Origin: Ophiura sarsii
Lineage: Eukaryota > Echinodermata > Ophiuroidea > Amphilepidida > Ophiuridae
Direction: 5' to 3'
NCBI GenBank assembly: GCA_035610835.1
Contig: CM069452.1
Coordinates: 66,932,919-66,996,918 of the forward strand
DNA length: 64,000 nucleotides
The position numbers and the translations under genes were made by a program. This document shows positions 45,076 to 58,500 of this stretch, piece by piece. The notes under the pieces are model-generated. The model saw only the letters and a program-made list of their open reading frames with translations. It had not been told where the DNA came from and did no database searches. The first letter of the stretch is position 1. Every line of letters starts with the position of its first letter.

Positions 45076-46640
45076 ATAATTGATCATTTAATTTGTCATT
45101 TCAATTGTCATTTATTAATTTGTCATGAATAAATTAAATATATATCAGTCAAGGGAATGTTTGTTACGATGAAATTTAACAACTAGAAACGCTCCAAATT
45201 GTTCTTTTAGCATTACAAGTAAATGTGCACCAATAACAGAATATTTCTTATGACAAGTTTTAAATTTGTCAAATTGTCAAATAAGACCCCTCTTTTGACA
45301 AATTAATATTCTCTGTTTAGATCTATGAAATTGTGAGTAAATTAAGAATGTGGAATAACATGTGATTACACTTTCATGTCACAAAATATCAAGAAGAAAT
45401 GTTATTAACGAAAAAATCAGCAGGCTAATTTCCGGACCTATTTTTTGTGTGGACACGCTATAATATATGCCGCAATATTAGGATAGACAGACTGACGGTG
45501 AATGAAAATCCGAATTTTAACTTATTTCGAACTTTCAGCCATCTATAAGCGTTAAATATTGTTCAAAAATATAACACAATTTCTTCCATTTGTGCATTTG
45601 TTTTCTGTTTCTGACAGTAGTGGGCTGACTGCCAAATATTAAACAAGTTGTATGTTTACCAGGTACGTCATACTCAAGTTGTATAACCCATCATTGTTCT
45701 TACCAAATGGCCGTGAGTATTCTATAAATATCTGAAATTGAATTGTGAGCGAATTGCCCTATTACGTGACTTTTGGAAGTACTAAAGTACATAGTATTGA
45801 ATTCGTCACCTCAAGTTCACGAACCATAAGCAGGCGATTTAAGTAATAATAGTACGATCCTATAACAAAATAGAGTCGCAGTACAAAAACAGAATCCCCG
45901 AGTTACCTTATCAAGTTACTATTCAATTGGATTCTTACGGTTCAATTCCTTAGATTTGGATTTTGCATTGCTTGTAATAGGAAACAAGCGTGAGAAACGA
46001 ACTTATTATTGTGTACTACATGCCCGTTATATCCACGGCAGGTTTTCATTTGTAATAGGTACAGCTACGTATACAGGGTGTTTCAAATGTTAGGTTAAAT
46101 ACTGCTACTAATAAACTTTGTTACGCATATTGTCATCACACAGGTGAGGAGAGTTGGGATGTTGAAACGGAGAGGGCGTACTTCGAGTTGGGTAAAACCC
46201 CCGAGGCGAGAAAAACACCAGGTGTAATTTGGGACACCGAGTACCGAAAAGGAAGTTAGATCTAAACAACTAGACGAGCAAGTTCAAACAATATGAGCTA
46301 GACAATTTAGCTCTCCGGAATACAGGGTGTCCTATATGAAACTAGCAGTAGGCATATACAACTTGAGACCGTAGAATCTCCTCATTTTACTTGCGAAACA
46401 GTAAACTTGATTGTTGATGTGGTTGTCAAATGCTGCATCATCAAACACTTGACAATTATAGACCTTATGGTGAAAACCAGTTATCAGATGTAAAGGGGCA
46501 TGGAGAGATTGGTGAGAAAAATGAAATTTGGAAACAAATAACTGTATCAATAGATAATGAACGTAGGAACCCTGAAACTAATAATGTATGGGAAAAGGTT
46601 CACAGTGATGGTGCTAGAGAGAAATTCGGTGAAGCCATAT
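45076..46640. other. Intergenic, nothing recognised
   Basis: AT-rich. tacagggtgt occurs at 46073 and 46322 in direct orientation. No gene seen. Confidence 0.4.
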
Positions 46641-46653
46641 GGCCGAATTCTGC

Positions 46654-46687
46654 TGATAATTTCGATGTGATCTACATCGAAATTATC
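46654..46687. repeat. Perfect short hairpin
   Basis: gataatttcgatgtgat and its inverse form a stem of about 14-16 bp with a minimal loop, within an otherwise featureless stretch. Confidence 0.6.
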
Positions 46688-47106
46688 AAATTGTGAACTA
46701 TTACATGATTGACTGTGAATTAAGGTAAATAATTTCAGATGGTAGTTAGTATATACAAACAATTTCCATGAACATTGAGGGCGCACCTCCATACGTATCT
46801 CTCAATGCCCCTTTAAAGGAAATTGGCGGAATATTGCCGTGCAGTCCGGTGTGAAAAATGTTGACGCCACCCAATAAATGAGAGCTACCATTGACTCACA
46901 AAGATTATTTTTTGAGCAACACAATGGCAGCACGCTTCACTTTCATCACATGACCCCTGATTTCTGTCACCAGTGTCTACTGGTTCCCATTGACATTACG
47001 TTGCAAAGAAAGGCTTATAATGTTGTTAAACGAGGGTCTTTAAGACAATTTTTAGGAAACTCAAAATCGATTGTGAAGGGCCTTATCCAGAATACGAATA
47101 TAATCC

Positions 47107-47300
47107 GTGGATAACCCTAACCCCGAGGCACCTTTTCCAAAGAAATTCTTTACGCGGCCAAAGAGCGAGGGGAAAAGGGTTTCCCAAGACCCGGGGGCAG
47201 ACGATCTACGATCTACCGCTAGGCCATGGGGGTCAACCATACATGGCTCTGTATATACCCTGGGGCCATTATTTCATCGAAAAACTGCCGAACCGGGTGA
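47107..47300 (-). repeat. tRNA-related repeat (SINE-like), copy 2
   Basis: Same outer blocks as 44785-45015. The tRNA-like head is damaged (gacgatctacgatctaccgc, ggccatggggg). Confidence 0.6.
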
Positions 47301-47410
47301 CACAAGCACACCGCATCGTAGTAGTTCATAGTACTCAAGAGTGTTAGGGTTTAACCGTTTAATAGTGCGATAACACATACGAACCTAGAGTTCTTCCAAA
47401 TAACCCATAT

Positions 47411-47697
47411 TAGGAACGCACCATTAGATTTTCAGAGGGGGGGGGGGGGGGGGGGGGGGGGGGTAGGAAGTTTTTGGAAAAAAAGTTCCCCCTCTATGCA
47501 GGCCAAAAAAAAAAGGTGCCCCCCCCCATGAGTAAAAAAAAAAAAAATCTACCCCCACCCAACTCAATATGAATGAATACATTTTTTTTTAAAAATCGCC
47601 GCCTTTGGCGCCGCCAAAAAAATGCCCCCCTTACGCCGACCCCCCAAAAAATTCCGACCCGAACCCTACCTCCCCCTGAAAATCTAATGGTGCGTCT
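47411..47697. mobile_element. Poly-G-ended MITE (GGACGCACCATTAGATTTTCAG family), copy 2
   Basis: Inverted relative to the copy at 4111-4400. Ends aggaacgcaccattagatttt and aaaatctaatggtgcgtct. About 27 G then gtaggaagttttt. Body words (ccccctctatg, atgagtaaaaaaa, cccaactcaatatgaatg) are reverse complements of those in copy 1. Confidence 0.8.
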
Positions 47698-48037
47698 GTT
47701 TCATGAAATCAAATGAAAAAAACAATAACACTCAGAACATAAAGTAAACAATTAAACATACTCACCACCAATGCCACAATATTGATTAGCGTGATAAAGA
47801 TCACATATTTTTATTGAAAATAGTATTAATTCACATCGTGTTCTTTATAACGTAAATAAAAATGTCTTTATATAAAAAAAAGTTATAAAAATATGTCCAT
47901 TAAGAAATGAATGCCATGTACACAACTATTTTTAAATAGTCATTTTAACAAAGTCAACACAAATATTTCTATTTCAGCTTAAGACGAGAAATAAATCAGA
48001 CACTCTATAGATTTAAAAACATTGTTTTACAATATAG

Positions 48038-48355
48038 TTGGTACGATGAGGGAAATAATCCGGTTTATACCGAAATGTATACATTGTCTTTGGTCAGTTG
48101 AAATATACATGTCAAGGTTTAAAAACGTGTAGGAATGTTCTTAAACATGAGTTTTCGTTTTGCTCGTAAAATACTATATTATTTTTTACAAAAACATTAT
48201 ATCAACGATTCTTATACAAATCAGTTGGTACGATGAGGGAAATAATCCATTTTATAACGAAATATGTACATTGTCTTTGGTCAGTTGAAATATACATGTC
48301 AAGGTTTAAAAACGTGTAGGAATGTCCTTAAACATGAGTTTTCGTTTTGCACGGA
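48038..48355. repeat. Tandem direct duplication, unit about 184 bp
   Basis: agttggtacgatgagggaaa-taatcc through tttcgttttgc is present at 48041-48170 and 48225-48353 with only a few substitutions over about 130 bp. Flanks of each unit are also weakly alike. Confidence 0.8.
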
Positions 48356-48516
48356 CGTTTCGGCAACTCAACCGCCAGACAGTACCGTAAATGTACAAGT
48401 AATAATGTGTACAGCATTGTTAAAAAAATATTAAATATTTACATTTTCAAACTTCAATTCTGTTCAAGTTTGGTTGAAAATCAGATTTAGTCCGTGTTCT
48501 TCGAAGGACGCTCCAT

Positions 48517-48813
48517 TAGGCTGGGTTCACATAGGAGTATACGGTATACGGTATTCGCTATACGCTATTCGGTCACATAAGACGGCACCATTAAAAAAGG
48601 CCGTATACCTGCGTATAGTGTAGTATAGTATAGTATACCGGGAATCGTGCGTGTTCGATTTTCGTGCACCGTATACCGTCCTGTTTGGATGTGGCTGCAA
48701 TTCGGCCACTACGAGTAGGGCTCGCGATACCCTATGTGACTCGCCGTGCCCGTATAGCGTATAGCGAATACCGTATACCGTATACCGTATACTCCTATGT
48801 GAACCCAGCCTAA
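48517..48813. mobile_element. MITE with TAGGCTGGGTTCACATAGGA ends and GTATACGGTATACGG repeats
   Basis: Near-perfect inverted ends (taggctgggttcacatagga-gtatacggtatac) reach about 55 bp in. They contain short palindromic repeats of cggtatac / gtatagcg. Loop about 180 bp. No ORF of note. Confidence 0.85.
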
Positions 48814-49187
48814 GGACTCATGATCATAACCAGTCAGCTGTATAACGGGGCCCCGTTTCAATTGAGGGCGCTCTAAAACGACGGGTGTACGTAACCAAGG
48901 TAACGCACACCCGTCAATTTGCGCAATGGTTGACTAATTTTCGCCTTTTACCCCCAATTATCTGTGTAAAAAGTAACTATCCATCGAGTTGGTACCTGAA
49001 CTCCTTCAGTTCAAATATTTGATTTAACCTTTGACCCCAACATCACACGACACAAGCTAAAATTATATCTTTTTGACCGGTTTGCTGCGAAGAGACTACC
49101 ATTTTCTAGACGAGATTACACCCTTTTATAGAATTTTAGGGAAAGTGTGATAATATTTACATTAAATATAAGCTCTATACACTGTTA

Positions 49188-50519
49188 GAAAAAAATACTC
49201 AATACTGAGTAAACCAGAACACTTTACGATGGTACAACGGCCTCAACTAAATAATTGGGTAATCCAGTACCCATTTAAGGTTGGGTACAGTTTTACCCAG
49301 CGACAGGGTTATATTTTACTCCAGGAAGGTGTAATACGTTTACACAACATATCGGTGTAAAAGTTTACACCAAAAGGACCCTGTTGCCGTTTGACCCTTT
49401 TTTGGGGTAAAGTTTACCCAATTTGAAGGGGGTACTAGTTTTACTCAAAAGTTGTGTTACTTTTTACACAGAAAAGGAGTATACTTTTGTACACGATGTA
49501 TAGTTGTGGTGTTCTTTACCCATTTCTAGAGTTATTGATTTTTACACCATATCTGGAGTTTAAACAAATTAATCAAACTCAAGCCAATCATACTTAGCTA
49601 TGGTGGGTGACAGAACGGTCACGATTTCTTGCAGCAGGCAGGCCTTGAAGACTTAATCCAGGATTTAGAAAATGTGATGATCCGTGACATGTTATGGTTA
49701 TTTAGAGTAAGAACATTTAGTTTTAGGAGTGAAGTATAGCAGTATAGTCCTATAATAGCCTAGCCTATAGCCTAGCACTCGCTCTCCAATACATACCCTA
49801 CCACATACACATAGAAATTAAATTGGCTGCTGGTGTTCTTGAATGCGTATCGTTATAATAAGCTTATACTAGCTCTGTATCATAGCTCTCATACGACTCA
49901 TAATAAGCTTATACTACGCAATAGGCTGATGTTAGGATACATGACCTTTAGATCTCAGACCAGATTCGTCTATCTACTTCACTCCTAAGTTGTCTTACTC
50001 TGAAGGACTATACATGTTCAAATCATATCACATTTTACCTGCAAAAGCCGGGATAAGGTCCTCAAGTCCTGCTTCCTGCAAGACGTTTATGACCGTAATG
50101 CTGTCGTCCGCCATTGCTGCAATAACCGACGGTGACATGCAATCGAGTTTACACGCATCGAGATAAAGAACTATAAGGTTTACACGTTTCTGATCAAAGT
50201 TATAGTTAATTAAGTGGTAAATTCGAATGGTTACCCAATTTTCGTGTAAACACGATCTGCTTTACTCGGCAACATGGTATAAAAATACTCAGTGCATTTT
50301 GTTCAAGTGTTTAGTGCGCAACTTGGTGTTAACTGAAATGTTCTTACCATGCTTACGCTGTACTTGGGTATAATTAAACCCAATTCATTTTGTTCAAGTT
50401 TACTCGAGTGGTTAGTAAAGTAGAAAACCCCGATAATTGTAGTTTTAATCAATATTGATTTAAAGATTACACTTTTTTGTTCTACCCCGTACCAAAGTAC
50501 ACTCATTTCTAACAGTGTA
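49188..50519. mobile_element. 1.3 kb fold-back element with TACACTGTTAGAAA ends carrying two inverted exon-like copies
   Basis: Ends tacactgttagaaa / tttctaacagtgta with TA outside. The left 370 bp and right 300 bp are rich in tttaccca / gggtaaa and gtgtaaa words. Further in, both arms carry the same sequence in opposite directions: plus 49600-49680 and minus 50114-50035, about 70% alike. Next to these are a second inverted pair (agagtaagaacatttagttt / the inverse near 49985-50012). Loop about 220 bp. Confidence 0.75.
50039..50114 (-). pseudogene. First-exon-like ORF inside the fold-back element
   Basis: ATG at 50114 opens a frame of 25 codons (MADDSITVIN, then LQEAGLEDLIPAFA) ending at a splice-donor-like gcag|gtaaaa. 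The partner arm (ATG at 49600) encodes VTISL..AGLEDLI with a frame disturbance. LxxAGLExLIxxF recalls the start of SAM-like domains, but that is a guess. No downstream exon was recognised. Confidence 0.35.
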
Positions 50520-50816
50520 GTATTCAGAAGTGATGCCTTTGTAATGGTTATCTCTGTGATAAGAGAACTATTTCGTTGTTTAAAATCGGCAAAATCGGCT
50601 TTTTATGAATTTTGAAAACTGTGTTTCCCTTTAAAACGCAGTCCCGTTCCCAATCCCGCCCTCTTTTGAAAAGTGGTTTTTGTTCATATTCCGGTGGGCA
50701 ACGGACTTCCATCACTTGATGAATCGCCGTGTAAAAGATGACGGCAGTGCGTCACTAAATAGAGCGCCCTCAATTGAAACGGGGCCCGTTCTACAACTGA
50801 CTGATAACAGCCATCG

Positions 50817-51125
50817 CTACCCGCGGTTGAGGTATCCCGGTGGGGTGGGAGGGAGTACTTGGATATCATTTTGGTAGGAATGTGCCGCCAGCCAAAATGA
50901 GAATTGACCCACAAATTTACCACTTTTCGGGAGAAAATGGACCCATATGTTTACCAGAAACTCATATATTTGACAGATTTTGCTAAACAGTAAAAACAGA
51001 AAAATTAAGGATTTTAGACCTAATTTACTAATGCTTTGAAAAGGGGTCATACATTTACCAGAGGGTGAAAAATGGGACCCTATTTGGAGTCACCTCTCCG
51101 TAACCTCATATCCATCAAGTACCCC
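50817..51125. mobile_element. GTGCCGCCAGC repeat, copy 2
   Basis: Same order of blocks as 10640-10990 (ggtggggtgggaggg, tgtgccgccagccaaaat, aaaatggacccatatgttta, ttaaggattttagacc, ccagagggtgaaaaatggga, cctcatatcc), without the long G run. Confidence 0.75.
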
Positions 51126-52504
51126 CACCTGTATCTTGGTATCGAAACAATATGTGACGTGATCAAGCGTAATTAGTCACATGTCGGCTGTTTTGAATTT
51201 TGATATTATTTTGTCCATCACTCAACATGCTCAAAGGCAGGTGAAAATGCTACAATATGGTCCAAACCCAACTAAAATCGAACTTCTAGGTTTTTTTAAA
51301 GTTACAAACAGTTTACCAACTGAGAAAACATAGTAAAACATAAACATTTGTCACTTCTTTTTACCTATAACTCAAAATCAATATTTTCGACATACGACTC
51401 ATTCCGCTTGATAGCGTCACATGTAGGTTAAATAACTGTTGACGCCGAGCTTATTTTTAAACCTTGATTTGTGAAGTAACAGGAGCGCCTACATGTATTA
51501 CTTTTGGACTATATTTAGTCCCTAAAAACACGTCGATGCAGATCAAACCAGAATACGGCCACATCCAGCCATGGTTTTCAGTCTCATTTTTACTTTATGA
51601 TTATAAATACAACTACACAAAAATAATGTGATTTCACAGGACAAAATTAACTATAGAGAACTTTCTAGAAAAAAAACCCATACAACATTTAATCTACATT
51701 GGCGACATGATATTAACTTAATGATAAACGCAGTTTTATAACTGTCACGATCTTAACCTATTCTAAACTGCATACACAGCGCCTATTTTTTGATTGTTTA
51801 TATTCAAAACTATTTAGAAGCATAATTGGTATTCTACTTAGTGGGAGGGGTCGGAATTCCGGTGTAATGCAAGGACTGATTACCCGAAGGAGCCTTCAAT
51901 CTTTTACCTTTCTCTGCGTAGTGATGTCATACTTATTTCGCACGCGTGCCAGCTTTGTATTTCACTTCGCCGGGACATACATGTACGACGTAAAACGCAG
52001 CATTTTTATGTCATTTTATCAAACCAGTTGTGATAATAAAGTAGATTCGTACAAAAGAAGACGAATATCTTAGAGTGACGTAAGTCCGATAGTACACCTT
52101 TAATCAAAACCAGCTGTTTGCACATTGAGTATTACGATAAGGGGAAATCTCTTTACTAACTGCTAATCAAAGTTGTTATGATGTTTTGCGTAATCTTAAC
52201 CAGTCAGGCTACGGTTCATATCGCCGTCGCTAGCTATTTTATTATTATTGGCCAATCACAGCGCAGATAAGAACATTTGGGCGTGACTTATGATAGAATG
52301 CAATTCATGAATGAGATTAAATACAACAAATATCGACAGAATGTCAGCTAATACTTTGGTCTAACGAATCGGTGAATCTTTGACAATTATGATTTAGTTT
52401 AGGATTTCTGGTTCAGCCAAATAAATTGGGTTTTACATCATTACATCAGTAAATATAAAAAAGAGTTTACAATAGTTTCTAGAATTTGGTAATAACGGTT
52501 AAAA
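51126..52504. other. 3' flank of SLCO-C, nothing recognised
   Basis: Includes the SLCO-C 3' UTR. No canonical AATAAA was found on the minus strand within the first 100 nt after the stop. No other gene seen. Confidence 0.4.
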
Positions 52505-55500
52505 CTAGTTAATAGGAGTTTTCCTCTTCTTCAAATCGGACATTTCCTCGTCATTATCATGTTCATCCTCGTTCTGAAATTATTCAAAGCATAAACCAAA
52601 CATGTTGATGAGAGTAATGTATTAGTTGTACAGACGAAATAACACACTAATTAAAACAAGTAAACACCCATCAGACAATCAAACAACGGTTTGTAGCAAT
52701 ATGGTATTAGTCGATCTTACCCGGCGATGGCTCAATTATGTCAAGGGCTGTTTAAAGGTATATTATGTGATCTTTCCAGGGAACGCCCTCAACATCGAAA
52801 AAAAAAAATTGAAAGCAGATTTTCTTGCAGATTTACATTTCTGATCATAAATCGTACATACATTCCAAGTTACAGGGCGATACGATTCTTAATTACTTCA
52901 AAATCATGGATTTAGAGTGAAAATAAACTGTCGGATATCCGACAACTTATTTTATTCTAGTCTAAATTCACTCTAAAACCATGATTTTGAGGTAATTAGG
53001 AATCGTATCGCTCTGTAACTTGGAATGTATGTACGATTTATGATCAGAAATGTAAATCTGCAAGAAAATCTACTTTCTAAAAAAAAATCATGAATAGAGG
53101 GCGCTCCCTGGAAAAGATCACATAATATGCCTTTAAGTCTCAGGAATAGCCTCCGTAAAACTGCCGTAACTTCTTCATTATTCATTAAATCCATAAAAAA
53201 GTATACAAATTTGGAAAAAAAAGAGTCGGAGATTCCGTGTTATCAGAAATTTCACTAAAAAATATGTGTTTTTTTGGTGACCAAACATTACCTTTTTGGG
53301 GCGGGCTGGGCTCAAAATTTGCTGTAAACGTACTTGTACGTAGCAAAATCTCATTTTTTTCGTAAAACATGCGGAAATTGCATCATCATCTTTTTGGTGC
53401 TCCTCTAGGAGCGTTTTATAGTTTTGACATAAAAAGTGATTATTTACCCAAAAATCTTTTTTTAAAAACTAAACATTTTTATGTCAAAACTAAAAAACGC
53501 CCCTAGAGAAGTGACTTTAGATTTTGGTGCAATTTCATCATTTCTTACCAACAATTTATTTTGCTACGTTTGCACTACGTTTTGAGGCGAAAGGTGATTT
53601 TTTTAGTCAAAATTAAAAAGAAATAAGCATATTTAGTTAAATTTGATGCAAACAAATGGATTTTCCGAAATTTATTCAGCAGTTAGGCGACGAAGGTACA
53701 GTCGGTCGGTCAGGTATTTTTGGTTGTTTCTGTGGGTGTTTTCGATCAATTTGGGGGAATGTGGGTGAATTTTCAGCAATTTTCAAAATTATCAAAAAAT
53801 ATCAAAAAAGTGCAAAAAAGTTGCAAACATTTTCACACCGACAGTTCAGTCGGGCCTGGTAGAACAGGTTTTTTTTTCGTCGCCTTATCATGCTTATTCT
53901 AATATTCTAAAGTGTACCAAACATTGATTGATACGGAATGGGGGAGGGGGAAATCGTGGGGTTGAATGTTTTTGAGGAACGTGTAAGGTCGGTGTGCCAA
54001 CTTGTTTCCAAGATTACCGAAATGAAATCAGTCAATGTTCATTATATATACACTGAAGTCGGGAAAACGGTGTAGGAGGTATATAGGAGGAGATATAGTC
54101 CCCTGGAGCTTATAGTCCGGCCTGTACATTAAAGTATACATGCTACAGGGCACTCATTTCTACACACAACGCTACTTTCACGCTTTATTCTGTATTATGT
54201 CTGTTGACTATTATAGCTTCAGGGTACTGGCTCCTTTTACACCGGCCATCGCGACGAGGCATACGGACAATTTGAATTTATTTGTACGAGCAATTAAATT
54301 AGAAAAAGTAGTTTCAATCAGCAGAAGCCCCATCCCAAACAGTGAGTCTCTTACCTTATAAGGCTTTACGACTTTTACCACAGCCCCATAGCAGAATACC
54401 CCAAGAATCTTGAGTCCGACCATGCTGCCCATGAACAAATATCGGTATGCCACGAGATCATACAACCAGCAACTACCCTGCTTCCCGCATGTCACCTGCC
54501 AGAGGATACAGGTTGAGTTGATGAGGGCACCCATCAGGATTGGAGCGGGAAAGAAACCTGTAAAGAGTATTGTGATTGGTCCGCTATAATTTAACTTTAA
54601 GTTTAAGTTTGTATAGTGGCCAATTAAGATGGATCTTAGGTCTTTAAACTGCCAGGTCATGTGATCGTACATAAACGATGGAGAATGAAATCTAAACAGT
54701 TATTATTGTCTACATTTATATGGGTCTCTTATAGATTTCATTTTGTATTTAGTCACGTTTCTATAATATATACCTATAACAAAAGCGGGAAATATTACTG
54801 GGTGTTTCCATAATCCACCTGTCAGTTGTATGACGCACTATACGACCCCGAGGTGCGTCACTTTCTCATGTACCATGACGCACCTCTGTGTCACAAATAT
54901 GACGGATCTCTGCCATACAATGACGGTACCCTTAGTCAATTTTGTGAAGCACCATTGATTGATTCTGACGGACCATGATTGTCTCAAATGACGCACCCCC
55001 ACCGTCAAAAGTGTAAAATGTTTTCTTCAAGAGCGGCACATACCAGTCCTATATACGTGAGAACCATCCCCAGGGTATTTCCGGTAAGGGTATTAAAAAG
55101 GTCATCATGGCGATCGGGTGATTTTACGCACACAATTTTTGAACTAAACACGCGGTGAGAGTAATGGAATAGTGATTTTTGCACGGGAGTTGCATATCTA
55201 AAAGAAACAAAGTCTGGTAGGCGGTGAGTAGGGTCTACATGTAAAGTATAATGTTCGCATTTTGTTGTACGCATGATGACGTACCCTGTGACGCCCCCAG
55301 ATAAAGTAACTGACATTGACGCACCCATTCGTCAATATTGTGATGGACCAAAGGATGCCCATGACGTACACTGCGTCAAGAATGTGGTGGTAAATGACGC
55401 ACCCATGACGCACCTCCCGGGGTCGTATAGTGCGCCATACAACTAATAATGTACATAAGATGAACCACTACTCGCTGACACACTTCAGAATTCGGAAACC

Positions 55501-58500
55501 TTACATGGTTTATTCCGTAATAATAGCCGAATTCAGAAGTGGCTCAGCATGCATTGGATCGCCTTACGGAAACACCCGAATCCACTGCACTTCCCGACGG
55601 TGAACAGAAAGAAATGTATACAGAATATAATGGTGTTAGATCAACTTACCCAGGCATTTTGTGAACAGATTTTTAAATCCTAGAGCAACGGAACGGTCAT
55701 CCGGGGCTACCACCCTATAAAGAAACACAATTACTCGGATAAAAATCTTAGTGAAATTATACTCAAGTTACAATATACCCATCATTTTACCATAATTTAG
55801 GCCTAACAAACGTCACTTCATTTTGAAATATACTAATAACATCTGACAGTGTTCACTTCATCAACTGAGGTCAATCTATTATGGCCATGTGTTTTGAACT
55901 CACCACCCAAAAAGGGTGGTGGCGTTGCATTTTTGGTAACGAATCATCCATCTCTCTCTATTAACTCAACAACTAAATGTGGTAGAGCTATGGTTTAGGT
56001 GTCATGTGAAAGCCTATTTATCTAGCTACATTGTGTGAATATATCAGGTATTTCTATAACTGTTTGGCTGAGCATGAGATATGATTGATTATATTGTGAA
56101 AGTCCGGTATGGTGGCGGTGGCGTTGGCGGCGGTGGCGTTGGCGGCGGTGGCGGCGGTGGCGGCGCTGTGTACAATCTCTATGGGGAATATAGAAAAGGT
56201 TCCCAATTCTACGTTTAATTTACAATAACTCCTCATCCCTGTATGGTACAAACATGATCTTGCTCTCATTTTATAGATAATTTTATATTCTATACGATTC
56301 TGTTTCAACAAACATGACAACTATTATGTAACAGTTGTAATCATGAATCTATTGTATTGTCCTTGGCTTTTCCCCTATTCGCTACACAGTGAACTTGCCC
56401 TAATTCATCGGTTTTACATACATGACTATACCAAAAGAAGTCTTCAGCCGATAATAGCAAAACTATACATTTTTGGAAAGCTCTCAAATAGGGGGAATTC
56501 AAAAATGCCATTTAAATCAGGATAGGGTGCATACCCCCCAAAAATATGAAATTTAAACGTTTGTGCTCATTTACATCTCGATATAGTATATTTCAACAAG
56601 TTACCATTAACAACCACTATATTCTGATGGTAATTGCATGAGGAACTAATATGCACGGTCATGACGGTAAAATTATGATTGGGATAGGTATAAAAATATT
56701 ATTGAGCTTAAATCAAAATAGAAAGAGAAAAAAAATCGATATTTTTGGTTGGAACATTGTTAATCACAACATGTTACCATTAAGTCCTATCTAAATTCCA
56801 ATAGCATATTTGGATTCCTTGTGAGATTACCGTTCACAAAATATATACTTTATATGGGGTAGAACAAGTAGTTATTGAGATATGTTAAATCAACTCTCAA
56901 ATGGTGTAAAATGTAAAAATCTGTACATGCAACGGTAAGGGTGGCGAGTTCAAAACACATGGCCTTATAGATGTATAAGAATGCATCCCTAAATGTGTTT
57001 TACCTATCCTGGATGACAAACTGAATAAGGATTTCATGGTTTATCCACTACTAGTCCTTTTAAATACTCTAACATTATATTCATATTGATATACTTGACC
57101 TTAAGTTACATTGTCAAGTGTTCACCAGATGTGACTTGCTTTAAAGGTTACATTCACTCATGGTTCATTGCCTTTCAACAATATTTACAATATGTGTGAA
57201 CCAAAGGTGGCTGTTCATGCGTACAACACAGAACTGTCGGTGTGTCAATTCTTAACACTTTCCACGCGGCAGGCGTCTGCAGACGACATTCCAAAATGTC
57301 ACAAAATGTTAAGAAAAATTTCAAAATTACTTAATTTCATTACCATATTTGGAATCACCATGAAAAATGCATTGAAATGAGTACAAACATACCTAGTATT
57401 AGTTCAGTAAATCTTGAGATAAGACTTTGAAAATTGGGAAAGATCTCTGGAAAATCAGTTTTGTATATAGTACATCTAATACTAGCCGCGTGGAAAGTGT
57501 TAATGACAAAGTGAAAGCAAATAATGTTCATACAAAAAGTCACGTAGCATTTACATTTGAAGAACAAAATAGAAAACATGTTGCGTACTTCTGTTAGCAT
57601 TAAGGCCAAAAGGTGTCCTAGTTATTATGTGGTAATGTAATTTGTGATCCTTAAAATATGAAGAAAACATATTGTACCTCGGAAACAATTTACGTGGCAT
57701 CATGTTGGCCGTATTGGATGAGAAGTTGGGTATACATCAAACAGCGTTCGAATTAAGAAAAATAAATTGGTTATCTGGCGGATAACCTGGTTGCGATTTT
57801 GGTTATCCGCCAACAGTCTTGGTTATCCGGATTGAGATTTTGAGAAAATGATAGCGGTCAGAGATTCGTAGCCATCTAAACAAATCAGATTTACTGTTTA
57901 CAAATTACAACAGAAGTATAAATTTGTGAAATGATGGAATTTTGAGCTCAAATAACAGTTACTTAATCATATCTGTTTGGTGCCAACAACATTTTGGTTA
58001 TCCGCCGGATGATCGGCAAAGAAAAACTTGTTATCCGCCGGTACATTTGGTCATTTCGGATGACCGGATAACCGCTATTTCGAATGCTATCAAGGCTATT
58101 CCTAATCATGCTAATGAAGGATGCAATGTCGGGCTTCACACCTTGGCTTTCAATACTATTCAATGTTCAGCATTAAAATTCATACAAGTCATAGGGTTCA
58201 TTAGTTTGGCTTCGAAATGCCATTGACCATTTAAAACTGCATTTGTCAAAGATAGCTATAATATAGCATTTTCAGCTCTTGGGCCGAGCACCACATTACG
58301 CAGATATAAATACTATGTGAGATGTGTTTGCTTAAATGTAAATTATGCTCTGTTTCAAGTTTTTTTTGTCTCGGTGTACTTTCTATCCTTTTGGCACGTT
58401 TGTAAATAGTTGTGTGCTTTTTAATATTTGTATTGTTTGCATAATTCTACACACAATTATAGGCATTTTGAAAAATTGAAACGCCTAAGAAAAGGGAAAA

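Noticed and set aside
46430..46696. 88-codon ORF on plus
   Set aside because: Ends in a perfect hairpin and has no motif; likely chance.
52626..53194. Similar ORFs on opposite strands ending in SYRAIRFLITSKSW
   Set aside because: Arms of the fold-back MITE 52751-53136 read in both directions.
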